Assembly: GCA_963920635.1 (NCBI GenBank)
Contig: OY987301.1
Span: 56,922,560-56,986,559, forward strand
Direction: 5' to 3'
DNA: 64,000 bases
From: Pseudeuparius sepicola
Taxonomy: Eukaryota; Arthropoda; Insecta; Coleoptera; Anthribidae
The notes under the pieces were generated by a model that did no database searches, was not told the DNA's origin, and saw only the letters and a list, made by a program, of their open reading frames with translations. The position numbers were made by a program, and so were the translations under genes. This document shows, piece after piece, positions 53,984-64,000 of this stretch (positions are counted from its first letter, which is position 1; each line of letters opens with the position of its first letter).

Positions 53984-56343
53984 TTGTTCTGTAAGAATAG
54001 AGGTCGATTTCACCCGTCACTTTTGTTCTGGTTGAACTCTGGAAGGGGGCAGATGTGACAGAATAAGGATATTGGGTTTGAGGAAAATATTTATACACTC
54101 TTTTCTTTATAGTTTATGTATTTCTGAAAATAAATACAGGGTTCTTATTTTACCATCTATGTGTTAGGAGTAGTTAAGATCTACGTGTAATGGTGCTACA
54201 GGTCCATGCAAGCCCAGTTGAGCTATCAAAGTACAGATTTCACCTCCGGTGCTAATAAATTAAAATCGCCCAGTTCAAAAATGATATTTTTTATGGGATT
54301 TTTTTTATATCTTCTTCTAAATGTAATTCGCAACGTTTCTTCGTTTTTTTGCGTCTTGGCATATTTTATTTATTAATTTATCACTGTAATCGGAAATTAG
54401 AAACCATTTCTCAAACTGACGGTCTATTTTAAGTCTAGTGGAGGCATCACATAATATACCACCTATGCCATGTTATGTATTATATAAAATATGTTTAAAA
54501 TATGTAATAGGTTCTTTGGAAATAGTCTTGTTTGAATAAAAAGTTTGACTTTTTGGCATGTCTTCATTGTTTCTTCTTGGATTCAAGAAAAACTTGATAA
54601 GTGACATTTTTTAGAAAAAAAATTGCCTGCCTGCTACAAAAAATCTGATTGGTCAAAAATTAGGTTTTTCTTTACCAACAGATAATTTTAAAATTTTAAA
54701 GTTGTTAAAATTTAAAAATTATCTCAATTAAAATTATTAAGAATTTATTTTAACTACAATGCCAATTTTAGGAAAAAGTTAAGAATGTTACTTGACAAGT
54801 TTTAGTCCCGGACGCCTCAACTGACAAAGTGGCAGAATACAGTTATTTTGCTTAAAAATGAACTGCTGTTTGAAATTTAAATATTTTCAAACAGATTTTT
54901 TATTTTTATAAATATGTAGATAATAATTACATATACAGGTTTGTAACAGATATGTAGATTCATGCTAGCAATAAAATTCCAAAACGTCTTGCCCACGGAT
55001 CTTTATTAAGAGTAGGCACACGTGGATGAATAGGGAGATCTTTTTATGCGTTTGCGAACAAGTTAGAACTGGAATAATATTTAACAAATAGAATACTTAT
55101 TTTTAATACATATACCATGTAGGGAAATAAACGCATGTTTACAGATCTTTAAGGTGCCACTAAGTAACTGAATCGAATAATCAATAGTAGCACTTCTCCT
55201 TTATCACATTTAAATGTTTTTTAAATAAAAAATTAGTCTGCGATTTTCCGTGTAATCTGGATGTTTCTTGTAATTTTAAAATGCTGAAATTTTGTTTATA
55301 AACTGCCTGGATAGTGTAGTGTCCCATCAATGCATTTATTTGTCATGTAGGTACGTAGAGACTAAAAGTTAAAAATATTGTTTTTTTCGCATAAGAAACA
55401 AATTAATAATCAAAAACAGACGTACGTAACAAACGTAGGTAGTACTTCTTGTCGGTGGAACAAAAAGGGTATAAGGTATAAGTAGGTACTGCCATCTGTG
55501 AAATAGTTCTGCAAATTCAACTTCAATGGATCGAGTTTGAATTTTGTTGGCTTGTGTAAAGAAAGCTTAACGTCGACATCAGACTTATTTCAATCTTTCT
55601 TTAATCCACTTCAGTTTTTCTCTGTAATATATGCCATCACACCCCAAAACGTAGAACCTTGACTGACAAGGAACTTAGCAATGGTCAGTGCACAGAAAAC
55701 CAACATGGCTTGCTGTTTTTCTGTAGTCAGTGCAGTGTAGCTGTAGTGATTGTGAATATCAATTCTATCTTCGTCTGAAGTCTGAATTATGTCTCAAGAA
55801 AGTTTTTTCAAATTCGGGAGGAATCTTAGGATGTATATCAAACAAAAAGTTTACTTTAATTTGTATAATTATATTTAGTAAAAAAATACACATTTTTAGC
55901 ATGTATTGAAAGTGCACTTTCCACGCACTCACAGCTGATATGTTACTTCGTTGGAGAAATAATAATAACACGCGATAAACTCAGGAGCAAGAATTATAAT
56001 TTAAATCCGTATGATGATTGTAGTCGGTATAGAATTAAGTACCTCTCGAAAAACAATAATAATTACAACTTGAATTTCAAGTGCCCACTTTACAAGTAGC
56101 TTGCCTTAATCGACGGTAGCTGATTGACTAGCAAAATTTTGGAAGAAAACTGGCAGTAATTGTAAAAAAATTAGGCACTCAAGGTTTTTATGTCGTAGGC
56201 GAATTATAAAATCAGTGGTTTCACAAAATGGCTGTTATATCCAATTTAAACTGAATAAGCATAATTTAAAACAATTTGAGATAGCTGTCAATTTTTCCAT
56301 TTGACTCAAGGCAAAGATCATAAATAATATCATGATCTTTGCT
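53984..56343. other. 2.4-kb stretch without recognisable genes
   Basis: AT-rich. I see no coding frame with family resemblance, no RNA gene and no clear repeat. Isolated short ORFs (for example 55765-55971) show nothing. Confidence 0.35.
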
Positions 56344-56583
56344 CAAGGTTAGTTTATAGGAAGGTTAGTACATTTGACGACTTGGAAGGGAAGGGGGTGA
56401 GAGGTGTTTTTACTTTGTTTTCGGTTTTCAATACCCGTGTTGTCCCTTTTGATACGTCATTGGCATAAGCTGAAGGCCAGCTGGTGATAGCGGCACCCTC
56501 GCAATGTTGCCGGTGCAAAGGGACTGCCTTTGGTTTTGTTTAAGAGTGGGGGAATGTCCTAACCTTCCTATAAACTAACCTTG
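56344..56583. mobile_element. 240-bp MITE with 25-bp perfect inverted ends
   Basis: CAAGGTTAGTTTATAGGAAG, extending to 25 bp, begins the left end, and its exact inverse closes the right end. The interior holds GCGGCACCCTCGCAATGTTG. No target duplication was recognised. Confidence 0.82.
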
Positions 56584-56915
56584 CATTTGACTAACAATTT
56601 CGATCAATTTATAATTATTTAGCTATTTGTAAAACAAATGTTCATGTTACTTCTTTTTCATAGATCCCTAAAACAACGTATTCCTCATCCTGGTAATGGC
56701 GCTATAGACCACATCATTGCGTTTCTGTTCTCAAGTTTTTGAAATGTGGTTATCGGTTGAAACTGAACCACAAAAGGTAAGGTTCATCATACTTGTTTTA
56801 CTAATTGTACTCAGTGCTCAGTGACTGTTCAGCCTTTTATAAAATGACGGATGTTTCAAATTGTCTTACATAAATATGCAAAGATATTTAGAAGAATGAT
56901 TTTATTACCCAACTA

Positions 56916-59340
56916 GTCCGGTCAAAATAAGCATGCAAGGTTACATTAGTTCGTATAGAGCTGAATCTTGATTTGATTGTTTATACTTATCATCGATATA
57001 AAAGAAATGCCAAAAGTCCCCATCGATCCCGCATGTGCAAAAAAAGTTATTCAATGTCAAAGTTCGCGAAAATGGGTTTTTTGCATTTTTCAGCCAAACA
57101 GTAAGCTTTATCATAAAAATACATAAATTGTAGAGCATGCTATTGTCTACAAAAATTATTGTTTTTACACTTTTTTCCTAAGAATCACCGTTTTAGAGAT
57201 ATCGCCATTCAAATGTTGAAGAAGTTGCAATCTCCATAATATACAGGGTAACTCAGTTTCTTATAGCTAGACATTAACAGACATTAACCTATTTTTTAAG
57301 GGCTTATAAAAAAGTTACAGATTGTTACAGTGTTAGAAAATATGTGGACTTTATTGAATATTTACCAAACTAGTTAGGATATTTAAGTCAAATTTGGTAC
57401 ACGTTGTAACGGCATGGGTTAGCATAATGGACCGGGAGATAGTGACAGATTTTTGGACGTGATTTTACTCAGTACGCCTTTCAAAGGGCATTATGTTGCG
57501 TGTATTCTCACAATAATAAGGTATGAATCAGAGTCATCCTGGGTTCTTCATATGAAAAAGTGAGTTTTCATTTATTCAAAAAATATGCGTTTTGATGTGA
57601 TTTTAGTCAAGCTGCCATTGTCATGTGTTTTATAATGAAGTTCAATATAGAAAATTCATCGGAAAACCATATTAGGCATACCGTTAACGTGGACACAAGG
57701 GGCTATTATTTTCACGGTAGTACAATTGTTTTTAGAAAAAAAAAGAATCACCTTGTATAAGTAATAAAAAGTATTGAGTTTTTATGTAGATTTTAAATGT
57801 AGACAAAAATTTTCTCTCGGCATTTTTAGTATGTGTCGCGGTTTCATGGCAAATTTGATGTTTTTTTGTATTAGTTCAGGATAGTTCTTAAAAGTTAATA
57901 AAAAAATTTGCTCCATAAGCAAGACTCAAAATCGAAAAAACGTGTTTCTTACTTTAAATAAAGCAACTTTTTCCCTTTACCCATTCAAGGTTTAACTTTT
58001 TAAGACATTATATAGGCAGCAAACTCGTGTATATTATATGGAGATTCCAACTTATTCAGCATTTGAATAGCGATATCTAAAAAAGGTGATTCTTAGGAGA
58101 AAAGTGTAAGGACAATTTTTTAGATAATGGGAAACTTATTTTTTATTTAATATATTTGCCTCTCTATAGAAAGAGCACATACCAAATATCAGCCCTCAAA
58201 TCGCAATATTTAATTTGCAATAAATAATTAAAGTTCTGACCGCAAGCCATTAATTTGAAACGACACGAAAAGCGCGGGAATGGTCGTGACGTCACCACAA
58301 CTCGATCAATCGGAAGGCAGTGACAGGAGTGACAGCTACACAGAATTAGAGAAGGAGGAATGGAAATGTTAAACGTTAAAATAAACAGTTCGGCGACCCA
58401 TATATTTCCCAGAGGGATCTGATGGAGGTCAAAAATAAGAATTGCCTAAAAGTACAAATTTAACAAGCACTTCTTTACCTGAATGGTGAGGCTCCTGGAC
58501 GAGTAATTCCTATTTTTAGTAATAATTGGACAATGTTTATTATGAAGATTATTACTCACAATCTACTCCATAGTGTATTTAAATTCAAAGTGCCTCTATT
58601 TACCTACCTAATATGAAATTGTCGGTAGCAGGATAAATGTAATACATCGCTCGATGCGTAATAAGCGCTCTTTGGCCTCGGAGAGAGTTTTAAGACCCGA
58701 AGCAACACGGGCGTTAAACAACCTCATTGGTCAAAATAGTGCGCTTACGCATCTCGCAATGTAAATGAACATAGCACACTCTTTTCAAACGTTATTAACA
58801 ATATCAAGACTGCTCTTTCTAAATAAAGCTTGAGTGTGGTGCTGTAGTTTTTATACATGTGCCGCCCATATTAGTTTATACAGGGCCGCCCACCAGAGGC
58901 GCCACCACCAACGAACTATACTTGACGTCACAACCAAGGAGGCCGCGTTACAAGAATGATTTGAATTATGCAGTTTTTAATTGCTTACATTTATTACATA
59001 AAAATAAAAAAATTAGTTTTTTGTGTAATGTGGTTTATTTAATGACAATAAATTACGTTTGAAAGTAATATTTTTCAAATTTAATTTTTGTGCAAGTCCC
59101 CCATTGCATCTTCTACAATTTTTACCTGACGTATTTATATGATAAAACTTACCGTTCGGCTCAAAAATAATAAAAAAATTTAGGAACTTTGACCTTGAAT
59201 AACTTTTTCTGCACATGCGGGATCGATGGGGACTTTTGACATTTCTTTTATATTGATGATAAAAACAATCAAAGCAAGATTCAGCTCTATGCGAATTAAT
59301 GTAACCTTACCTATATTTTTTTGGGTTTACTTGACCGGAC
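56916..59340. mobile_element. Foldback mariner-type element containing a later insertion
   Basis: GTCCGGTCAA and its inverse mark the ends, flanked by TA (56914-56915, 59341-59342). The arms share GGTTACATTA, TAGAGCTGAATCTTG and GCGGGATCGATGGGGACTTT. An inner arm block (GCGATATCT...GGTGATTCTTAGG) recurs inverted at 57179-57210 and 58067-58110. The right arm is interrupted from about 58130 to 59080 by unrelated DNA that includes repeat copy B. Confidence 0.8.
58400..58945 (-). repeat. Dispersed repeat, copy B
   Basis: Inverted copy of the repeat at 34110-34860, without the RTE-like insert. On the minus strand it has a TATA-like ATGTATAAAAAC. It lies inside the right arm of the foldback element at 56916-59340, so it inserted later. 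Confidence 0.75.
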
Positions 59341-59342
59341 TA

Positions 59343-59849
59343 AACTGCGACATTTATACAATATTTAATTTGTGTTTGATACCAGGTACAAACATGTTTT
59401 TACCATACGCAAATTATGTATACAACCTAGATTATAAGGAAATACTGTATAAATTATTGATAATCAAGGGACATTGGCGTACCCCTGTGATTTATGCTGG
59501 GCCGAAAAGAGCAAAAAAACTTTTCTCAGATTTTCTTGGGGGGGTAGTAAAAAAAACTTGTCTTACCGATGCAGAATACTATAAAAAAATTAAGGCCTCT
59601 CAGTTAAAATTTAGCCGCCCCCTCCGCCCTTTAAGGGTGTTTTTTAAGTAATAAAACTCGCTAGGGGTATAGTTACTAAATTACACTGAGTGCACTAAAT
59701 AACACAGAAAAAAAACTGAACGTCATACGTTAAAGTTTATCCGCGCCCCTTTTGGGTAATAGATTCGTGCAGGGTTAAATCAAAGCTAAAGTGGAGGTAC
59801 ATAATAGTGATAAAACAGGATTATTAAATAAATCATTCCCACGACAATA
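59343..59849. other. Non-coding stretch
   Basis: A degenerate duplicated phrase occurs here: TTTAGCCGCCCCCTCCGCCCTT near 59611 and GTTTATCCGCGCCCCTTTTGG near 59736. No gene recognised. Confidence 0.3.
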
Positions 59850-60360
59850 ATAAAAAGCGAATATGTTATTGCCATTCCTTCCGAAGAAGCACGAAAATTT
59901 CAATAATTGCCAAAAGAAAGAAGAAATCTAAATTAGCATTGAACCAAATTTAAAACATTTACCAGAAAATAGCGGAATAAAAGCCAAAGACTTCCAATTT
60001 ATTAATAAAAATGAGGAAATTAAAAGAAAACAATTCACCTTACCATAAATTCAAATTAACTATTTAAGCTTCATCGATTATCTACGAGCGATTATCTACG
60101 AGCGAAACCTCTCCAACTTCAAACAATCAACTTAGAAAATATTCACAAACTTCTAGAAAAGTCTACACTCCTACAAGTTCCCGATATAGAAAAGAGTTAT
60201 GGATTTGCTACAAGCATTATTATACTACATTATATACGTCGCATAGAGAAACTACCAAAGGAAGTTCAAGATTAGAAATGGACAAGTCAAAATAGAAATG
60301 GTGGAGATGAAAATGGAAAATCAACCCTCTAGGTTACTATTTTCCTCTTAAGGCGGGAGG
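59850..60360 (+). pseudogene. Remnant of an errantivirus-type env C-terminus
   Basis: A broken frame reads EPNLKHLPENSGI, ENIHKLLEK, SYGFATSIIILHYIYV (a membrane-helix-like stretch) and finally FPLKAGGVM, the last encoded across a polypurine tract AAGGCGGGAGG right before an LTR. Env proteins of gypsy-type errantiviruses commonly end in a KxGGV pattern over the polypurine tract. Many stops; only the 3' end of the element is present. Confidence 0.5.
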
Positions 60361-60636
60361 AGTTATGTTCCTAAGAAGAATGGACCCCTTTCACGTGAAA
60401 GTGCTGATTAACGCTGAGTGCGAGGACCAGTGTCTGCTAAGTTTGCATTTTATATTACTATATCATTGAGTAAAGGACCCCTGTTACACCTTTACTCAAT
60501 GTTACTATATATTTAAGATTTGAACCTAAAATATTGTAACTAGTTCTGTCTGATCTGTAGCACTAATCATTGTCTCTGCGTAACTGTTAAAATAAAATTT
60601 TAAAAATCGTTTTTTTTTCTATTTCGTTATCGTAAC
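60361..60636 (+). repeat. LTR of the env-bearing retroelement
   Basis: Begins AGTTATG directly after the polypurine tract and ends CGTAACT (inverse start/end), with a TATA-like TATATATTTAAG and an AATAAA at about 60592. It contains the palindromic insertion at 60464-60501. No partner LTR is in view. Confidence 0.55.
60464..60501. repeat. 38-bp palindromic insertion with 9-bp target duplication
   Basis: CATTGAGTAAAGG at the left and its exact inverse at the right, 12 non-matching bases between. TTACTATAT flanks both sides (60455-60463 and 60502-60510). The 13-bp end is identical to that of the palindrome at 20343-20375. Confidence 0.9.
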
Positions 60637-61404
60637 TGACCCATAAAAAATAAGTAGGTTTTTTAGGATTGCGAGAATCTTTAAGTTCAGAGGGGCGCGG
60701 CTAAAATTCAAAATTTGACATTAATTTTTTTTTTCTGTATTCCGTAGAGCAAATGCAATGTTTTGGTAAGTACCCCAATCGGAATTTTTTATTTTTAAAA
60801 AATCACCCCTTCATGGGGAGAAAGGGGGGGCGGCTAAATTTTATATTATGGGGCCCAGTGTACCTAGTGTTTCATGTCAGTAAAACATTGATTACCCCTC
60901 CAAAATAGTATAAAAAAAAGTTTTTTTCGGCGCAGCCTAACCGTGATGCACGATTTCTTGTTGCTAGTGTTATATACATCTTTGCTATATGTAAGAACAA
61001 TAAAGCACAGATCTCTTTTTTTTATATAATACCTACAACCTCTCGAAGACATGATCATCATTTCATCATATAGAACATTGCAGATACTTCAACCCGTTAC
61101 ATTAACAAACAAAAAATACAAAACAAGAACCACTTGATAAGTAAAAATCGCTTAAAAACCATGAATAAAACCGCATTGGTATACTTAACGTGAACTTTGG
61201 TTTAACATAATCTTAAACATTAAATACGTCACTAGAAGATCTAGCGAATTATTTCATTTTGATTTAGAACTTCCACTTTTTAAGTGACATCACATGACTA
61301 GTTAAAACTTTACGGATTCCGTTTTGGCGAATATCTATTTCCGATTCCAAACCTTAAAACCTACAATTCTAACAAAACAGTAACTACCCTTGGCCATTTA
61401 AATA
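60637..61404. other. Non-coding stretch
   Basis: AT-rich, with short G runs and an AAATTTT-type repeat. No gene, RNA or mobile element recognised. Confidence 0.3.
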
Positions 61405-62228
61405 CAGTGTGGCCCAATGTGATACTGAACACCAAAAAAAATATATCAAGGACAAGGAATACAAAAATTTTCTCTATTTTTTTTATTGGTAGTACCAAGG
61501 GAGAGTATCTCACAAGCGGTAGAATTTGGATGGGGTAATCATTTCATGGCTTGCTATGATTTTTTAAAATAGTGAATTTTTGAGAAACTCTATTAGCGTT
61601 TTTTTACAGAAAATCTGACTTCATAGCGTGATGCAGCACCCTTCCAAACCCCCGTATATCAAATTTGGAAAAAATAACTCAAAAGTGTTCAAAGACCAAA
61701 ATAGCAGCAATCACCTGAAGCGCGCCATTAATTATGATTGAAACAAATCAGTTCGAGCTAAAAATGATCTAATTATTTAATTTAATATAAAATGCTTTAA
61801 GTTATGCAATAATTCACCAAGAATCAAACTATGGCATGGAAGAAATCTCAATAGAAACATGAATAGAACATTTAAGTCGGGTTTGTAATTAGTTTTAAAA
61901 TTGTTGCCTAACTGTGCTAAAGTGTATTTTTTCAGATTAGATTAAGCAAATTGGTAATTTTTAGTCCGAATTGATTTTTTTAAATCATAATGCATGGCAT
62001 GCTTGAGTGATGCTATTTTGGGGCTTTGTTAAAGTATGAGTAAAATGTTTGTAAAAACAACTCATTTGAGCAATTTTAAAAAATCATGCCGTGAAGTAAT
62101 TACTCTGTCCAATTACTACCGCCTATGGGATATTCTCCTTTTTAACTACTAATAAAAAAATAGAGACCATTTGTTTTCCTTGTCCTTCAAATACGTTTCT
62201 GTATCAACTATCAAATTGGGATACACTG
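61405..62228. mobile_element. 824-bp foldback element, mariner-like ends
   Basis: The left end CAGTGTGGCCCAATGTGATA pairs with the right-end inverse CAGTGTATCCCAATTTGATA. A TA precedes the left end (61403-61404) but the right flank reads TC. Inner arm blocks (AAGGACAAGGAA, ATAGAG...TTTTATT) also pair. No transposase. Confidence 0.75.
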
Positions 62229-63321
62229 TCGTAGTCCCGATTTCGAAAAATATTGCTATTTTTATGTTTGCATTACTTAATGGCACAATTTAGCAACATA
62301 AAATGTACAATAGATAAAATATTGTATAGGGGGTCTCGTGATTCTATATACAGGGCTCTACCACTCGACCAGATATTTTTTGCCTCACTTTTTGAGGATT
62401 TTCTTACTAAAAATCTTTGCTCCGAGGGTCTCCTTTTAAGATTTGGACTTTTAAACCGATAACAGTTTGTTATCCTCTGATAACTTCTTTTATTTTGTTA
62501 TTGGTATAAAATATCTCTTAGGAAACCTGGGGGCACAGTCGTTTTGGATTACATTTAAATCATTTTCAACTCGAATTTTTCAAAATTTGGATTTTCTTTG
62601 CGTATCTACAATTTTTAAGGGAATAAAATAAGAAAAAAAAGTTGCAGAATCGTTCCATTTCCGAAACACAAGGCGTTAAAATTTTGTAAAAAAATCCTTT
62701 CTTTCTAATTATTACTCTCTTATAAGATCTATTGTTTTGAATGAAGCTACTAAAAATACAACTTTTTGTACTTTGATTTTTTCGTATATAGTTTCGTTTT
62801 CGAGAAAAATAAAATAAATTCAAACTTCAGAGACGTGGAAAAGTTCAGATTTTATTTTTCCCCGAAATCGATGTGGCATTCATAATAAAACAAGGCACAA
62901 AAAAGTTTTATTTTTAGTTGCTTTATTCAAAACAATTATGAACATTTTGTGACATATGTTTATACGAACATTTTTTCTTATTTTGACCCAAGGAATAGGA
63001 AAATTTATGCTGCGTGTTTAGGAAACAACTATATATATTAATATCAATAGCAAAATAAGTTATCACAGGATAATTATTGTTGTTGAGGAACCTTCTTTAA
63101 GGGGCCCAATAATATCCGTATGGGGTCCTCAAAGCCAAAAGAAAACACTTATAACGCGAATATCTAATACCCGGTAAAGCCATGTATATAGAATTAGGGG
63201 ACCCTCTGTATATCACCCCGAAAATGATTATTTAATATTTACATCAGGTGTAAAATTGAGCAATATCACACTCTCGCACAAAAAATGTCTTCCAAATTTT
63301 CACTAAATATGTACAGCGTGG
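62229..63321. other. Intergenic and 3' UTR of the elongase gene
   Basis: The part next to 63322 should be the 3' UTR of the minus-strand elongase gene. A CAAAAAAGTTTTATTTTTAG string near 62906 echoes a phrase in the 455-bp tandem repeat at 1.8-2.7 kb. Nothing else recognised. Confidence 0.35.
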
Positions 63322-63983
63322 TCACTTGAATCTGTGATGCAAGTCTGCCGTACCATTCGTGTAACCATTGCTGTACGACACACTGTTAGCTTCACCATTT
63401 GAATCTCCATTCACGAAAGTGACCCTCTGCTTCACATATCCATTTGGAACGTTCCCATTCTTGTTACAATCTTCCTTTTTGCTATTATCGACGCAACCGT
63501 TTTTCTGGGCCTTCTCTAACCTGGCTCGCCTGGACTTGGTGTATGCCTGATTGTAGAAGTCTTTGAACAAAAAGAAGAACATGACGGCGTGCATACCGAT
63601 CCACCAAACAAAGGCACGTGGGTAGTTGCACTCGATTAATAAGAGCTGGAAGGCGTGAATCATGATGCCGACGAACTGTGCCTGAAAATTTCAAGAAAGT
63701 ATAAAATAGTGTCGAATATAATCAATTTGCCACTGTTTACCATCTGTAAGGTAGTGAGGTACTTCTTCCACCACAGGTACTTCTGCATGTTTGGTCCCAG
63801 CGCGCTGAGCATATAGTACGAGTACATGATAATGTGAACGAAAGTGTTCAGCAATCCAAAGAAAGTACTGTGACCCCCAGGGGTGTATTTCACTCCAAAC
63901 CATACTGACATAGGCATAATTCCATGATGTATAACGTGTAACGTGCTGATGTGGTCGAACTTCTTCCTCAGCACGAAAAAGAA
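63322..63983 (-). CDS. Very-long-chain fatty acid elongase (ELOVL), 3' exons
   Basis: ELOVL enzymes condense malonyl-CoA with acyl-CoA in the ER membrane. Exon 63741-63983 (81 codons, phase 0) opens with FFFVLRKKFDHISTLHVIHHG, holding the HxxHH box, and continues VWFGVKYTPGGHSTFFGLLNTFVH and GPNMQKYLWWKKYLTTLQM. The intron is 63682-63740 (59 bp, GT-AG). The last exon, 63322-63681, encodes AQFVGIMIHAFQLLL, FVWWIGMHAVMFFFLF and a polar tail rich in Asn/Gly. An acceptor AG stands just before 63983; earlier exons lie beyond the window. The lone host gene, and intact. Confidence 0.93.
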
Positions 63984-64000
63984 CTGGAAAATAACGGTCA

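Noticed and set aside
59226..59651. A 141-codon open frame on the plus strand
   Set aside because: More than a quarter of it lies in the arm of a foldback element, and no family resemblance was seen.

Overview
The window is AT-rich animal nuclear DNA, almost certainly from an insect. Its only clear host gene is the 3' end of an insect-type very-long-chain fatty-acid elongase (63322-63983, minus strand). Nearly everything else is mobile DNA from many superfamilies, often nested. I could not identify the species.

About 3.1-17.8 kb is a Polinton/Maverick (polintovirus/adintovirus-like) element. Left to right it carries: an unknown 217-aa protein; a protein-primed family B DNA polymerase with three tiny introns; a BIR-domain (IAP-like) membrane protein that may be spliced to a second membrane segment; a two-part conserved gene with an internal stop; a minus-strand morphogenesis block (a conserved 149-aa protein, major capsid protein, a 54-aa basic protein, penton/minor capsid protein, adenain-like protease, phospholipase-A2/pVI-like protein); then plus-strand packaging ATPase, a DUF8207-type protein, a small protein and a chromodomain-bearing retroviral-type integrase; last, a minus-strand 147-aa acidic protein. 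Lesions are few: one frameshift and one stop in the polymerase, one stop in the capsid gene, one stop in the two-part gene and one late frameshift in the PLA2-like gene. I found no terminal inverted repeats for it, so its ends are approximate.

18.7-34 kb: a hAT transposase tail; a mariner-like element with arms of about 340 bp inserted next to it (exact TA flanks), its transposase broken by a 33-bp perfect palindrome with a 7-bp target duplication; a second, decayed long-arm mariner-like element; a minus-strand Jockey-type LINE; a MITE; a nearly complete four-exon P/THAP9-type transposase gene with another long-arm element in its last intron; and the 5' piece of another LINE.

34-40 kb: a repeat that recurs inverted at 58.5 kb, a foldback element, a fragment of a Mutator-like transposase-domain gene, and a MULE with a 9-bp target duplication. 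40.2-51.1 kb: a Ty3/gypsy retrotransposon with roughly 2-kb LTRs that inserted into the first ORF of a LINE, whose remainder resumes at 51.1 kb. 52.7-63.3 kb: more LINE debris, MITEs, foldback elements and the env-LTR end of an errantivirus-like element. That LTR carries a second short palindromic insertion related to the one in the mariner transposase.

Most worth checking: the two short palindromes with target duplications, the possible splice joining the BIR protein to a second transmembrane region, and the P-type transposase gene.
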